From Prosapia bicincta (Eukaryota; Arthropoda; Insecta; Hemiptera; Cercopidae): DNA of 64,000 bases. Each line of letters starts with the position of its first letter. The stretch's first letter is position 1. The notes under the pieces are model-generated. The model was not told the DNA's origin, searched no databases, and saw nothing but the letters and a program-made list of their open reading frames with translations. The stretch is from NCBI GenBank assembly GCA_036971475.1, contig JBAIZL010000008.1, positions 30,121,219-30,185,218 of the forward strand, given 5' to 3'. Below, in pieces: positions 47,567 to 58,784 of this stretch. The translations under genes were made by a program, and so were the position numbers.

Positions 47567-48633
47567 ATGGACCATAAAAATAAAACAATTGATATTGAGA
47601 CTGCACAGACAGCGGGAGCCAATGAGACGGCAAACCGTGAGTCTGCAGCAGATGTGTCAACGGCAACCATCACAGGGGGAGCGGGGGCGGCTGTCAAGCT
47701 GCCGACTGCAAAAACCGGTGAAGTAGCTGTAGAGTTGAGCACGCTGTCTTTACGGAGAAAGCGTATGAGTGGAGCGGCCAAAAGGCGGCTTCAAAGAGAA
47801 CAGGCGAGAGCAGCTGGAGGGCCAATAATCCTGAAAAAACGAAGTGGAGGCCAAAACCGAGCCGATCCTGTCAAAGTCCAGGGCTTGGATGTGTTGAGGA
47901 GGGAGGTGCAACAGGGAAGCAATCAACCAAGAGCACCAAACCCCAGCACGTCCAAAAGGCCTAGGAGTGCGACTTCCAATCCCTCTCCAGTGGAGGGAGG
48001 AAAGAAGAAAGTGAAGCTGGGACAAGGGGGGGATGCTGCAGTGTCTTCGTGCACATACGGCGATACCCTTCGGCAAAAGCTAGCAATTGTCCCAGTTAGT
48101 TACCCAGAGAGACAACTCTCGGAAGAGATGGCGTTGGAGCTGGAGGAGCTGTTCTTCTCGGAACTGCTGTCCGCTGAGGCGGAGAGTGGGGATAGAGGAT
48201 TCAGGACAGCATACTTAGAGAGGGGGCTCTAAATGTCGTATGCTCCTCACGGGAGAGCCTGGAGTGGGTCCTTCGGGTCCTGCCAAGCTTCACCCTGAGC
48301 GAGGGGGTAAAGTTGAGGGCAGGGCCAACCAAGGAGATCTTTTGCATTGCAAAGGTTTCAATGTGGGTGCCCAAACCCTACAATGACAAGGAGCCGGAAG
48401 TGATCCTGAAGGAGGTCAAAACCCAGAACCCTGGGATAGTTCAGGATACTTGGAAGGTGATTGTTAGGAAAAGGGAGGATGCAGGTCTTATCCTGATCCT
48501 GTATATAGGAGAGGGCTCCCTCAGGGCACTGCGGAACAATAACCTGAGGGTGAACGTGGGGCTGAGACAGGCCACGTTCAAGGTGCTCTCTAGTCCTGGG
48601 GCTGCTCTGCGGACCCAGGCAACCTCGAAGTAA
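47567..48633 (+). pseudogene. LOA/R1-like ORF1 (gag-like), frameshifted
   Basis: The likely start is ATG 47567; an in-frame upstream ATG at 47429 lies in what should be the 5-prime UTR. The N-terminal part is Ala/Gly-rich, then strongly basic (GAAKRRLQREQARAAGG, SKRPRSATS). Next comes LRQKLAIVPVSYPERQLSEE, up to LERGL and a stop at 48230-48232. The reading continues one frame over from about 48220 (GALNVVCSSRESLEWVLRVL) through VWVPKPY-like and DTWKVIVRK segments to the TAA at 48631-48633. One frameshift near 48220 therefore splits the gene. No CCHC knuckles were found, unlike ORF1 of the other retrotransposon. Such proteins bind element RNA. The family call comes from layout and position, with moderate certainty. 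Confidence 0.75.
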
Positions 48634-48641
48634 GTAGAAAA

Positions 48642-51600
48642 ATGATCAAGATCCTCCAAGTGAACCTACAGCATAGCAGGGCGGCTAGTGCTGTCGTGTG
48701 TAGGATTCTGGACAGGGGAGAGGTGGACTTGGTTCTCATCCAGGAGCCATGGATTTCTGTAGGAAGAATATGCGGGCTGGCGACATCTGGAGGTAAGTTG
48801 TTGTATGATAAGGACTCCGGTGTTCCCAGGACGTGTATTCTGGTTAGGAGAGGGTTGAGTGCTTTTGTACTAACGGACTTCTGCTGCAGGGACTTGATAT
48901 CAGTGATGGTGGAGCTGCGGGCAGAGGGGAGGATGAAGAGGCTGAACCTGGCCACGGCATATCTTAACTTTGACTACGCGGGGGCTCTACCAACACATAA
49001 GCTGAGGAGGCTGGTCGAGCACCGCGGGGCTGTGGATGAGGAGCTGCTGGTGGGGATGGATGCTAACTCCCATCACACTTCGTGGGGAAGTACAGGTACC
49101 AACACTAGAAGTGAGGAACTTTTAGCTTATCTTAGCTCTAAGAATTTACTAGTCTTAAATCAGGGGGAAGAGCCGACGTTTGTCACTAGGGCCAGACAGG
49201 AGGTCCTGGACATTACGGTGGCATCGAACCAAATGGCTAGGTATGTACTAAATTGGTATGTGTCGGATGAACCATCTTCTTCTGACCACAGACATATTAG
49301 GTATGATATCTCCCTCAATCCAGCCATGCTTCGGCCAACCAGGGATCCAAGAAGAACAGACTGGGACTCCTACAGGAGGGACCTGGGCGTTCGGATTGAG
49401 GAGGCTGGATTGGAGTATGGCGGGAGGAGAGAGCTAGAAGACTCTGCCACATTGGTTGGCAAGGCTATAGTAGAATCCTTTACTGATAACTGCCCTCTCA
49501 GTGAGGGGAGAAAAGTAGGGGATCCGTCATGGTGGAACAAGAAGCTAGCCAAACTTCGGAAGACCACCAGGAGACTCTTTAATAGAGCAAAAAAGAACGG
49601 GGAGTGGGACCAGTATAGGAAAACACTAACCGAATACAACAGGGCAATTAGAGAAGCACGCAGGAAGTCCTGGAAGGAGTTTTGTCAAGAGAGTGACAAA
49701 ACTCGGGAAGGGGCACGACTGTATAAAGTGCTCTCTAAGGACCCAGTTAACCCGGTGGGGATGCTAAGAACCCCACTGGGAAATATAACAAAAACGGCAG
49801 GGGAAACTGTGGAAGAATTAATCAGAACACATTTCCCTTCCACTACTCTGAGGAAACTTGGGGGAGCAGACACTGAACCAGTTGCCAAACTCTCCACAAG
49901 ACGTGGTAAGAGGGAGGACTGGGAAGTGGCAAGGAGGATAGTAACTCCACAAAGGGTAAGATGGGCTATTGGCACATTTAAACCCTACAAATCTCCAGGT
50001 CAAGATGGGATCTGTCCTGTGCTGCTGCAGCAGGGAATGGATATGCTGGTGCTGGTACTTACTAAATTATACAGGCTAAGCATTGCTCTAGGGCATGTGC
50101 CGGCAGCCTGGAAATCTAGTAAGGTGGTCTTTATACCTAAGCCCACCCGTAACCAATCGGAAGGGAAAGTATACAGACCTATTACACTCAAGGGACTTGA
50201 AAAACTGGTTGATAGGCATATTAGGGGGGGTGCTTTGGCCATAAAATCACTGCATTGGAACCAGTATGCTTATCAACCGGGGAAATCCTGCGAGGGAGCT
50301 CTCCATCAAGTGGTTGGTAGGATTGAGCAAATGATCGCTAAGAAAGGTTGTGCCATAGGTGCCTTCCTCGACATTGAAGGGGCTTTCAATAACCCCTCAG
50401 TGGAGACGATGGTAAGTGGTGTAAGACGTCATGGAGTGGATGCGACCACTTGTGGTTGGATAAGTTCCATGTTAACAAACAGAAGCATTTCTGTAGAGGT
50501 GGCAGGGGAGGTCAGAAGGGCGGAGACAAGTCTGGGCTGTGCACGGGGGGGGGGGGGGTGTTCTCTCTCCTCTGTTGTGGTGCCTAGTGGTTGACAACCT
50601 TATTGAAATCCTGAATGAACAGGGGTACTTCTGTCTAGGATATGCGGAGGACATAGTTGTTCTGATCCTGGGCAGATTCCCTGATACAGTCCTTGAGGTA
50701 ATCAGAAATCCTCTACGACTGATTGAAGAGTGGTGTAATAAGGAGAACCTTAGGGTAAATCCGAAAAAGTCTGCTCTTATTAACTTCACCAGACAGCGAA
50801 AAGATCTGACGACCAGGATACCTCGCTTGTTTGATGAATACCTTGAGTTTGTGGGGGAGGTGAAGTACCTGGGAGTTACTCTGGACAGGAAACTCACCTG
50901 GAACCCACATCTTGAGAGGACGGTTAACAGGGCCAAAAGGGCACTGATGACTGTGAGAAGAATGGTGGGTAAGAAATGGGGACTGAAGCCATCAATGATG
51001 CACTGGATGTATCTGAGGGTGATAAGACCTATGATTACCTATGGAGCTCTGGTGTGGTGGACAAACGCCAACCAGGCACAGACAAGAGCTAAACTGAGCT
51101 CTATCCAGAGATTGGCCTGTCTGTGCACACTGGGAGCGATGTCAACTACATCTGGTGCAGCAATGGAAGTAATGCTTAACCTCCCTCCCCTAGAGCTTGT
51201 CCTTAGGGGAGAGGCGAGGCTGGCGGCATGGAGATTGCGCAACTCGAACAACTGGGCTAACCTCCCAGATGTTTCGGGACATATGAGTATCGAGTGCGTG
51301 GTCAAAGAAACCGTCTTGGAAATGGGCAGCGACCACATTACTCGGACGTTTGCACCTGACCAGGTCCACCAAACTATGATCGAATGGTCAGGGACATTAA
51401 CATCGGGAGCTCAGATCTGGTACACAGATGGCTCCAAGATGGACTTCGGCACTGGGGCGGGGGTGTATTGTAAAAACTAAAGGGTAAAAGTAGTTTTTTC
51501 CTTGGGGAGGCATACCTCTGTCTTTCAGGCCGAAATGCTATAAATGCCTGTCTGGAAGAGATAGCGAGAAGGGGAACACACGGGACCCGGATTGCTATTT

Positions 51601-52092
51601 ACTCCAACAGTCAGGCAGCAATTAAGGCACTAAACGGACATGTGGTCACTTCGGCCATAGTCAGGGAGTGTCTAAATAACCTACAAGCCCTGGCAAGGCA
51701 CAATCAAATCAAGATTTGATCAAGAAAGACACTGTGAGCACTGGATCAGAGCTGAAGGGATGAGACACAGTAAGCTAACCCTTAGGAAACCTTCCTTGGG
51801 GCTGCAGAAGAGTATCATCTATCTGTCTAGGCAGGAATTGAGGATAGCCACAGGTCTACTCACGGGACACGGTGGACTAAGGAAACATCTGCATAAAATG
51901 GGTATCTACAAAGATGAACCCGTGTGCAGATTATGCGGGCAGGAACTGGAGACTGCCACACACATTATTTATAGATGTGAAGTACTTGCTGAGAGGCGCT
52001 TCAACCTCTTTGGTGATGGAACGGCTCTGGTGGATGCTGAAGGTAAAACACTAGTCAGGAAACTCCCTGGTAAGAGGGAAGGGGCTATGTGA
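48642..52092 (+). pseudogene. LOA/R1-like ORF2: endonuclease, RT and RNase H, disabled
   Basis: ATG 48642 lies 9 bases after the ORF1 stop. Endonuclease (residues 1 to about 225): LQVNLQHSRAAS, LIQEPW, MDANSHHTSWGS, SSDHRHI. RT: SPGQDGI, VVFIPKPTRN, YRPITLKGLEKLVDR (shorter than the usual RPISLTSF-KTLEK), YQPGKSCEGAL, FLDIEGAFNN. A 14-base G run (50545-50558) then shifts the frame inside the (P)QGGVLSPLLW motif. The catalytic YADD reads YAED. RNase H begins WYTDGSKMD. A stop follows at 51478-51480, a frameshift at about 51538, SDSQAA reads SNSQAA, and the WVPGH--GNE-AD end is deleted near 51717. The C-terminal part (51760-52092) retains LTGHGGLRKHL and CRLCGQELETATHIIYRC. This copy cannot make an active enzyme. 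Confidence 0.9.
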
Positions 52093-52170
52093 CTAGATCA
52101 GGGAGGTAAGTACAATATACCTTAAGGTAGCAGTGCTTCGGGCAGTTTAAACCCAAGGTTATAAAAAAAA

Positions 52171-52182
52171 ATGGCAGATCGG
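52171..52182. other. 12-bp target site duplication, right copy
   Basis: ATGGCAGATCGG, identical to 47279-47290. The first A could also belong to the A tail. Confidence 0.9.
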
Positions 52183-53492
52183 GGTGCTGCGAGGGACACC
52201 ACACCCCTCATAGTAGGCGCGGGTTATCCTATCCCTGCTAGTAGCGTGTGTATTAGTGGAGTGATTATTTTTGGTAGCGTGTATGGCAGATCGGGGTGCT
52301 GCGAGTGGCGCCACACCCCTCATAGTAGGTGCGGGTTATCCTATCCCTGCAGCTAACGTGTGTATTAGTGGAGTTATTATTGTAGGTAGCGTGTATGGCA
52401 GATCGAGGTGCTGCGAGGGACGCCACACCCCTCATAATAGGTGCGGGTTATCCTATCGCTGCTAGTAGCATGTGTATTAATGGAGTGATTATTTTTGGTA
52501 GCGTGTATGGCAAACCGGGGTGCTGCGAGTGACTCCAAACTCCTCATAGTAGGTGCGGAGTATCCTATTTCTGCTGCAGCGTGTGCATTATTGGAGAGAA
52601 TATTATAGGTAGTGTTAATGTTTGACTGGCAACCGGCAAGGGACGCCAGACTCCTCTTAACAGATGCAGCTCATCCCACCCATGCTACTAGCGTGTGTAT
52701 TAGTGGAGTGAATATTATATAAGTAGTGTTAATGATCGACTGGGATCTGTCGATGGACGCCAAACTCCTCTAAGTAGGTGCTGCTAATCACACCCCTTTA
52801 GATAACGTGTGTATTAGTGGAGTGAATATTATAAGTAGTGTTAATGGTAGACTGTAGGTAGCGTTAATGGCAGACCGGGGTGTTGCGTGGGACGCCATAC
52901 TCCTCTTAGTAGGTGCGGGTTATTCTATCCCTGCTGCTGCGTGTGTATTATTGGAGTGACTATTGTAAATAGCGTGTATGGCAGATCGGGGTGCTGCGAG
53001 GGACGCCAAACTCCTCTTAATAGGTGCGGGTTATCCTATCCCTGCTGCTAGCGTGTGTATTAGTGGAGTGATTATTGTAAATAGCGTGTATGGCAGACCG
53101 GGGTGTTGCGTGGGACGCCATACTCCTCTTAGTAGATGTTTCTCATCTCACCCTTGCTGCTAACGTGTGTATTAGTGGAGTGATTATTGTAGGTATCGTT
53201 TATGGCAGACCAGGGTGCTGCAAGGTACGCAAAACTCCTCATAGCAGGTGCGGGTTATCCTATCTCTGCTACTAGCGTGTGTATTGGTGGAGTGATATTT
53301 TTATGTAGCGGTTATGGCAGATCGGGGTGCTACGAGGGACGCCAAACACCTCTTAGTAGGTGCTGCTCATATCACCCCTGCTGCTAGCGTGTGTATTAGT
53401 GGAGTGATTATTCTAGGTAGCGTTTTGGCAGACCGGAGTGCTGCGAGTAACTGTAAACCCCACTTAGTAGGTGACTGTCCCAACACCAGCAG
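52171..53492 (+). repeat. Satellite block D continued, with diverged members
   Basis: 112-base monomers resume in phase after the retrotransposon. Monomers around 52560-52860 are mixed, with C-like features (GTAGTGTTAATG, GATGCAGCTCATCCCACCC) between D-like ones. From 52970 the units keep the 112-base spacing (52978, 53090, 53202, 53314) but differ from each other by many substitutions. This makes it the most heterogeneous stretch of the array. Confidence 0.9.
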
Positions 53493-56450
53493 GTAGTGTG
53501 TGTAGTATTGGAGTGATTGTTGAAAGTAGTGTTTATATTAGACTGGGGTACTGCGAGGAGCCGTAAACCCCTCTTAATAGTGGTGGCTGTTCCACCCCCG
53601 CAGGTAGCGTGTGTAGTATTAGAGTGATTGTTGAAAGTAATGTTTATAATAGACTGGGGTACTGCGAGGAGCCGTAAACCCCTCTTAGTAGTTGCGGCTG
53701 TTCCACCCCCGCAGGTAGCGTGTGTAGTATTAGAGTGATTGTTGAAAGTAATGTTTATAATAGACTGGGGTACTGCGAGGAGCCGTAAACCCCTCTTAGT
53801 AGTTGCGGCTGTTCCACCCCCGCAGGTAGCGTGTGTAGTATAAGAGTGAATGTTGAAAGTAGTGTTTATGTTAGATTGGGGTACTTCGAGGAATTGTAAA
53901 CCCTTTTAAGGAGGTGCGGCTGTCTCCCCCCTGCAGGTAGCGTGTGTAGTATTGGCGTGAATGTTGAAAGTAGTGTTTATGTTAGATTGGGGTACTTCGA
54001 GGAATTGTAAACCCTTTTAAGGAGGTACGGCTGTCTCACCCCTGCAGGTAGCGTGTGTAGTATTGGCGTGAATGTTGAAAGTAGTGTTTATGTTAGAGTG
54101 GGGTACTGCGAGGAGCCGTAAACCCCTCTTAGCAGTTACGGCTGTTCCACCCCCGCAGGTATCGTGTGTAGTATTAGAGGGATTGTTGAAAGTAGTGTTT
54201 ATATTAGACTGGGGTACTGAGAGGAGCCGTAAACACCTCTTAATAGTTGCGGCTGTTCCACCCCCGCAGGTAGCGTGTGTAGTATTAGAGTGATTGTTGA
54301 AAGTAATGTTTATAATAGACTGGGGTACTGCGAGGAGCCGTAAACCCCTCTTAGTAGTTGCGGCTGTTCCACCCCCGCAGGTAGCGTGTGTAGTATAAGA
54401 GTGAATGTTGAAAGTAGTGTTTATGTTAGATTGGGGTACTTCGAGGAATTGTAAACCCTTTTAAGGAGGTGCGGCTGTCTCACCCCTGCAGGTAGCGTGT
54501 GTAGTATTGGCGTGAATGTTGAAAGTAGTGTTTATGTTAGATTGGGGTACTTCGAGGAATTGTAAACCCTTTTAAGGAGGTGCGGCTGTCTCACCCCTGC
54601 AGGTAGCGTGTGTAGTATTGGCGTGAATGTTGAAAGTAGTGTTTATGTTAGATTGGGGTACTTCGAGGAATTGTAAACCCTTTTAAGGAGGTGCGGCTGT
54701 CTCACCCCTGCAGGTAGTGTGTGTAGTATTGGCGTGAATGTTGAAAGTAGTGTTTATGTTAGATTGGGGTACTTCGAGGAATTGTAAACCCTTTTAAGGA
54801 GGTACGGCTGTCCCACCCCTGCAGGTAGCGTATGTAGTATTGGCGTGAATGTTGAAAGTAGTGTTTATTTTAGATTGGGGTACTTCGAGGAATTGTAAAC
54901 CCTTTTAAGGAGGTGCGGCTGTCTCACCCCTGCAGGTAGCGTGTGTAGTATTGGCGTGAATGTTGAAAGTAGTGTTTATGTTAGATTGGGGTACTTCGAG
55001 GAATTGTAAACCCTTTTAAGGAGGTGCGGCTGTCTCACCCCTGCAGGTAGCGTGTGTAGTATTGGCGTGAATGTTGAAAGTAGTGTTTATGTTAGATTGG
55101 GGTACTTCGAGGAATTGTAAACCCTTTTAAGGAGGTGCGGCTGTCTCACCCCTGCAGGTAGCGTGTGTAGTATTGGCGTGAATGTTGAAAGTAGTGTTTA
55201 TGTTAGATTGGGGTACTTCGAGGAATTGTAAACCCTTTTAAGGAGGTGCGGCTGTCTCACCCCTGCAGGTAGTGTGTGTAGTATTGGCGTGAATGTTGAA
55301 AGTAGTGTTTATGTTAGATTGGGGTACTTCGAGGAATTGTAAACCCTTTTAAGGAGGTACGGCTGTCCCACCCCTGCAGGTAGCGTATGTAGTATTGGCG
55401 TGAATGTTGAAAGTAGTGTTTATTTTAGATTGGGGTACTTCGAGGAATTGTAAACCCTTTTAAGGAGGTGCGGCTGTCCCACCCCCGCAGGTAGCGTGTG
55501 TAGTATTGGCGTGAATGTTGAAAGTAGTGTTTATTTTAGATTGGGGTACTTCGAGGAATTGTAAACCCTTTTAAGGAGGTACGGCTGTCCCGCCCCTGCA
55601 GGTAGCGTGTGTAGTATTGGCGTGAATGTTGAAAGTAGTGTTTATTTTAGATTGGGGTACTTCGAGGAATTGTAAACCCTTTTAAGGAGGTGCGGCTGTC
55701 CCACCCCCGCAGGTAGCGTGTGTAGTATTGGCGTGAATGTTGAAAGTAGTGTTTATTTTAGATTGGGGTACTTCGAGGAATTGTAAACCCTTTTAAGGAG
55801 GTACGGCTGTCCCGCCCCTGCAGGTAGCGTGTGTAGTATTGGCGTGAATGTTGAAAGTAGTGTTTATGTTAGATTGGGGTACTTCGAGGAATTGTAAACC
55901 CTTTTAAGGAGGTGCGGCTGTCTCACCCCTGCAGGTAGCGTGTGTAGTATTGGCGTGAATGTTGAAAGTAGTGTTTATGTTAGATTGGGGTACTTCGAGG
56001 AATTGTAAACCCTTTTAAGGAGGTACGGCTGTCCCGCCCCTGCAGGTAGCGTGTGTAGTATTGGCGTGAATGTTGAAAGTAGTGTTTATGTTAGATTGGG
56101 GTACTTCGAGGAATTGTAAACCCTTTTAAGGAGGTACGGCTGTCCCGCCCCTGCAGGTAGCGTGTGTAGTATTGGCGTGAATGTTGAAAGTAGTGTTTAT
56201 GTTAGATTGGGGTACTTCGAGGAATTGTAAACCCTTTTAAGGAGGTACGGCTGTCCCGCCCCTGCAGGTAGCGTGTGTAGTATTGGCGTGAATGTTGAAA
56301 GTAGTGTTTATGTTAGATTGGGGTACTTCGAGGAATTGTAAACCCTTTTTAGGAGGTGCGGCTGTCCCACCCCTGCAGGTAGCGTGTGTAGTATAGGAGT
56401 GAATGTATTAAGCAGTGCTTAATGTATACTAACTTAAGGTGAGCTAAGCC
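53493..56450 (+). repeat. Satellite block E, 111-bp monomer with PstI site
   Basis: About 26 monomers of 111 bases (CTTCGAGG at 54550, 54661 and 54772). They carry GTTGAAAGTAGTGTTTATGT, TTGGGGTACTTCGAGGAATT, AACCCTTTTAAGGAGGT and CACCCCTGCAGGTAGCGTGT. Early units (53493-54370) read TACTGCGAGGAGCCGTAAAC, then the TACTTCGAGGAATTG type dominates. A higher-order period of 555 bases (five monomers) is seen: the CGCAGGTAGC...GTATAAGAG variant at 53821 and 54376, and CAGGTAGTGTG at 54711 and 55266. A 222-base dimer repeats at about 55400-55850. The last monomer decays at about 56400-56450. Confidence 0.95.
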
Positions 56451-56783
56451 CCTCGTAGTAGTAGATGTAATTATTGGGTCTTTAGCAATTTTTGACTATA
56501 TTTATAATTTTGTTTAAAACCTTTTTGGGTACTGGTTCAAAATTTATGTGTGTGCTATTACGGGATACCGTTATTTCCCCCCACCAGTTGTTGTTGTCCT
56601 TGGCCACCCCCTTAACAAAATTCTGGGTGTGCCACTGAATGGAACATACTTTCATAAAATTTAGTTAATTAGAGCTTAGCTAGTGAGAACTATTCACAAA
56701 GTTAAAAGTCAAAATAGTGAACTCAAAATGTCACCAAAAATTAGTTTTTAATAAGCAAACACACAACAGATTAGTTTTGGTGA
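56451..56783. other. Unique DNA with a hAT-like terminus, otherwise nothing
   Basis: On the minus strand, CAGTGGCACACCCAG begins at about 56637 and is followed by AAGGGGGTGGCC. This resembles the 5-prime terminus of hAT elements. No partner terminus or 8-bp duplication was found, so the call is tentative. No coding sequence was seen. Confidence 0.3.
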
Positions 56784-57150
56784 CGATGTCGCCTTCCTCA
56801 GTGCTTGCCTACTCATATTTTCATAGAACACACGTAAAATACTTTCCGCCTTTGGCATGTGTGCTGAAACATCGGAATAAAGAATAAGAACCTTATCTTC
56901 TTGAATGCCTTCAGGCCACAACACATTAAATCCATCATATTCACAAAATGAACAACTGTTGCATGGTTTGTCTGTTCTACTACTTTAAAAATCAGAAAAA
57001 AGTTGGGGATTCTTCCTCATTTAGGTTACCAATCACAAGTTTGGCAACATAGCGCTCTTTCACATCAGTAGTTTATCAACAGTGATCCAAATATATAGTT
57101 GCTACCTTTATCACACTGTATGTATGTCAACACTTCTTCGAATTAGAAAT
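56784..57150 (-). pseudogene. hAT transposase fragment (CGGBP1-like/DUF659-type)
   Basis: Read on the minus strand from 57150: DVKERYVAKLVIGNLNEEES, then EQTNHATVVHFVN. After a frameshift at about 56945 comes WPEGIQEDKVLILYSDVSAH, then MPKAESILRVFYENMSRQ. The order agrees with a family of hAT-like transposases found in insects and vertebrates (pattern DETTD-R-VANLIVG-L, TNHSTI-QFVN, LWPEG---DKVLLFVSDAAPYM-KA---LKVFYP). In-frame stops lie near 57080 and a frameshift separates the two halves. The zinc-finger and dimerisation regions are absent. Clearly a dead fragment. Confidence 0.6.
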
Positions 57151-58179
57151 ACTGCTAGTTTTTTCAGAAGATATATCGTTAACTAATTGCCTCTTGTAAT
57201 ACTTGTCTAAAGTAAACAATTTTTAGGTACCTGGAGTGTGTAGCATTGTATAATTGTAACAACCGTAGCAGTACAGATGTCTGAGAAGGATTCATTCTTT
57301 ATATTCAGAGCCTTTTGTATTTGATGCAGAAAGACTTGCCTTTTAGATATTTGTAGGGCTTTATGCTAATATACATGACCTTGAGTACATGTTGTTCAAG
57401 TTGTGATTTCGATGAAAATGTAATCTTTTAATTACAAGCCTGAGATAAAGCCACAGCTCCATCGGTAGTGAACAAACCATCTATTACAACCCATGACTTT
57501 AACTTTGATGTTAGTTTTGACGCTAGAAGAGGCATTACAAATGCAATTCAAGTAAAAACTGTGATTTATGAAGTGAAAATAAATGTACAGGCTAGGATAA
57601 TAAGTACTACTCTGTACTTATTCTATGCTTTTACTTAAATAAACAAGGGTAAACCACTTCTTATAATAAACCTAAGACAGAAAATGTAGTTTTATTACAA
57701 AAAGTTCAAATATATAAAAAAATATGCAATACATTATTATGATTAAATATGTAACAACAAAATCTCACTATAAGATAGCTAAAGATCTAATTCATAAACA
57801 TTTATCAAGTTTAGTTAAGTATACTCAAGGGAAAAAAATTATTACCTATATCATATAAATCCCTAATTAATTTTTATCTTGTACAGGGTGAAAAAGGACT
57901 TTACAAGTTTGAAAATTCATATAAATTCAGTCAGTGAACCTAAAGAGGTGATTGTAGTGTCAATTTATAGAGAAATATATCAAGTTTTAACTCAAAGTTC
58001 ATGTAGCTTTCTAGTGCCGAATCACACTGTAACAAGTGATAGCTGTATTTGCGTTAGAGATGGCTGCTTTCACTGGAGTGTGCTACCTGTATGTTTTGAT
58101 TTGAAGAATCAACGTCGGTGACAATAGTTCACACTAATATCAATACCAAGTATGCTAAAGATCCTCCTAGTTAGACTAC
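57151..58179. other. Non-coding DNA, nothing recognised
   Basis: AT-rich. An 80-codon frame (57879-58121) ends GCFHWSVLPVCFDLKNQRR and has no family resemblance that I recognise. It may be chance or the edge of the mariner-type remnant that follows. Confidence 0.45.
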
Positions 58180-58383
58180 AATTTAAGAGCGTCATAATGT
58201 TTTGTAGAAACCGAGTGCTTGGTAAGACACAAGAAATTATCAGGTTGTCAAAACACATATGACGAAGTTGTTGAACATGTGAGATAAAGTTTTGTCAACA
58301 GCCCTACAAAACTGACTTAAGCTGCAAGTCCCACATAAAACTGTTTGGCATGTGTTGAGAAAACCGTACCGATTGACTATTTT
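58180..58383 (+). pseudogene. Mariner-type transposase, N-terminal HTH fragment
   Basis: Fragments in two frames give VVEHVR-SFVNSPTKLT-AA and then VPHKTVWHVLRKPYRLT. This matches the pattern V-ERVRE-F--SPRKSTRRAS-ELGIP-STVWKVLRKRL---PYRLQL of helix-turn-helix domains in a Tc1/mariner-type transposase family common in insects. In-frame stops and one frameshift interrupt it. The DDE part lies 400 bases downstream, after an interruption by AT repeats and a hammerhead-like sequence. Confidence 0.6.
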
Positions 58384-58602
58384 ATATATATATATATGCT
58401 GATACGTATTCCTTCACGGATGGAAAAATATGATGGATAGAAATATGATACTTTTTATCATATATATATATATATATATATATGAATTTTCATTCCTGAT
58501 GATGTTGGTACTGTTTACCAACGAAAACCTTTGAATATAAATTAATAAATATTCTTGTATTTGAATAACCTATGTTGTTTTAAATTATTAAACAAGAAAA
58601 CG

Positions 58603-58667
<65 letters not shown>
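58383..58667. repeat. (AT)n microsatellites interrupting the mariner remnant
   Basis: Three alternating AT tracts lie at 58383-58398, 58460-58483 and 58606-58667. The hammerhead-like motif lies between the second and third. The third tract is about 62 bases long and likely length-polymorphic. Confidence 0.9.
58496..58526 (+). ncRNA. Hammerhead-like ribozyme core (candidate)
   Basis: CTGATGA at 58496-58502 is followed by a hairpin with stem GTTGGTA / TTACCAAC around the loop CTGT, then GAAA at 58523-58526 and ACC. This is the best stem II of the four such motifs in the window (7-8 base pairs). Upstream ATTCC and downstream ACCTTTGAATATAAAT do not give a clear helix I, so the cleavage site is unassigned. 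Its position inside a broken mariner copy suggests it came in with an insertion. Confidence 0.4.
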
Positions 58668-58670
<3 letters not shown>

Positions 58671-58784
58671 GAGTTTGTATGTATATATGAACATTTCTTG
58701 GACAACATAATATTTTCTGATAAGTCGACATTCCACTTAAGTGGGAAGGTTAACACACACAACTGTAGGATTTAAGGCAGTGAA

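Larger units (their letters stand above)
47291..52170 (+). mobile_element. LOA/R1-like non-LTR retrotransposon, inactive
   Basis: 4,880 bases between perfect 12-bp duplications of satellite sequence. The element has a 5-prime UTR (47291-47566), ORF1, ORF2 (endonuclease, RT, RNase H, C-terminal zinc-finger-like motif), a short 3-prime UTR and an eight-base A tail (52163-52170). It is full length at both ends by this test. The RT wording (FLDIEGAFNN, VLSPLLWCLVVDNL, KYLGVTLDRKLTWNPHLE) and an RNase H domain downstream of RT point to the LOA or R1 group. The coding regions are damaged. The intact duplication implies a fairly recent insertion, so some lesions may predate it (copied from a defective master) or may be sequencing errors. 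Confidence 0.92.

Noticed and set aside
47343..50936. Minus-strand frames opposite the LOA/R1-like element
   Set aside because: Shadows of the real plus-strand ORFs.
53493..56450. CENP-B box in block E
   Set aside because: TTCGAGGAA partly matches the start of the box (TTCG----A), but the CGGG half is absent (GTAA instead).
56620..56640. Second hAT terminus (CAGTGGCACACCCAG, minus)
   Set aside because: Kept only as a tentative note: no partner end or 8-bp duplication was found.
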